Assembly: GCA_029062865.1 (NCBI GenBank)
Contig: JAIDPG010000017.1
Location: 1-6,573 of the forward strand
Direction of reading: 5' to 3'
Length of the DNA: 6,573 nucleotides
From: Oscillospiraceae bacterium
GTDB taxonomy: Bacteria > Bacillota > Clostridia > Oscillospirales > Ruminococcaceae
In this document: in pieces, positions 6,440 through 6,573 of the stretch
Layout of the letters: each line of letters starts with the position of its first letter
How positions within the stretch are numbered: the first letter of the stretch is position 1
Notes under the pieces: model-generated
The model's input: only the letters and a program-made list of their open reading frames with translations
What the model was told of the DNA's origin: nothing
Databases searched by the model: none
Position numbers and translations under genes: made by a program

Positions 6440-6544
6440 ATTTCAAAAAGTGTCAAAATTTTCGAAGAAAATTTTGACCGGTTCCCTCAGCGCTGCAGAG
6501 CGAGCAAAGCGAGCGGAGCAGCGGTGAGGGAATTTTGAAATTTA
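6437..6544. repeat. Three-way-junction palindromic element (element C) at the end of the HD-GYP gene
   Basis: Outer arms 6437-6448 (TAAATTTCAAAA) and 6533-6544 (TTTTGAAATTTA) are perfect 12-bp inverted repeats; the HD-GYP stop codon is the first three bases. They enclose two hairpins. The first is 6452-6462 with 6468-6478 (11 bp, plus a C-G pair closing a GAA loop). The second is 6482-6489 with 6525-6532, a G-G mismatch (6490/6524), and 6491-6496 with 6518-6523. The centre of the second hairpin is GCAAAGC (6504-6510), flanked by GC pairs and opposed GA steps (6502-6503 against 6511-6512). Outer arm plus two hairpins gives a cloverleaf-like three-way junction of 108 bases. The second hairpin followed by TTTT could also serve as a terminator for the HD-GYP transcript. 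Confidence 0.8.
6445..6478 (-). terminator. Possible minus-strand terminator hairpin inside element C
   Basis: Read on the minus strand, the 12-bp AT-rich hairpin 6452-6478 is followed after two bases by five T residues (complement of 6445-6449). This would suit a convergent gene arriving from the right. No such gene is visible in the remaining 29 bases, and the same bases are part of the larger palindromic repeat. Confidence 0.25.
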
Positions 6545-6573
6545 AATTTAAATAAACACCATTCAAGTTAGTG

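Overview
The window looks like chromosomal DNA of a clostridial Firmicute, probably a gut Oscillospirales/Ruminococcaceae-type organism. The reasons are a MutS2 with a C-terminal Smr domain, a RecO with a CxxC...CxxC zinc site, strong Shine-Dalgarno sites (AAGG, GAGG, GGAG types), a TTG start, and a near-consensus SigA promoter with an extended -10. Codons favour GCG/CGC/GAG alongside frequent ATA, while the gaps between genes are AT-rich and interrupted by GC-rich palindromes. The taxon is an inference. All six genes I support are on the + strand.

Layout. Bases 1-93 hold a GC-rich palindrome and an AT-rich leader before recO (94-888). Bases 889-1054 hold a compound palindromic repeat and no gene. 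Then comes a tight four-gene cluster: a Vat/CatB-type left-handed beta-helix acetyltransferase (1055-1693), a YjbR-domain protein (1686-2351, 8-base overlap), an unrecognised 111-residue protein (2367-2702), and mutS2 (2712-5099). The spacings of -8, 15 and 9 bases suggest one operon read from somewhere upstream of 1055. A weak intrinsic terminator follows mutS2. A strong promoter (TTGACA, 17-base spacer, TAGAAT) then drives a separate gene for a soluble HD-GYP phosphodiesterase-like protein (5231-6439). Its stop codon lies inside a second compound palindrome (6437-6544). The last bases, 6545-6573, show nothing I can name.

How the genes relate. RecO (RecA loading, recombinational repair) and MutS2 (ATPase plus Smr nuclease, linked to suppressing recombination and to rescuing collided ribosomes) are both information-processing proteins, but they sit in different transcription units. 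The three small genes before mutS2 have no obvious pathway link to it. The HD-GYP protein probably hydrolyses cyclic di-GMP or a related cyclic dinucleotide and appears to be regulated independently.

The genes themselves are ordinary. The most notable structure lies in the gaps: three palindromes share the same design, with a GC(G/A)AAGC mini-hairpin exactly at the centre, purine-purine mismatches around it, and outer stems that change sequence while staying paired. Two of them share a right flank, and the fully visible one folds as a three-way junction. This looks like a dispersed, structurally constrained repeat family.
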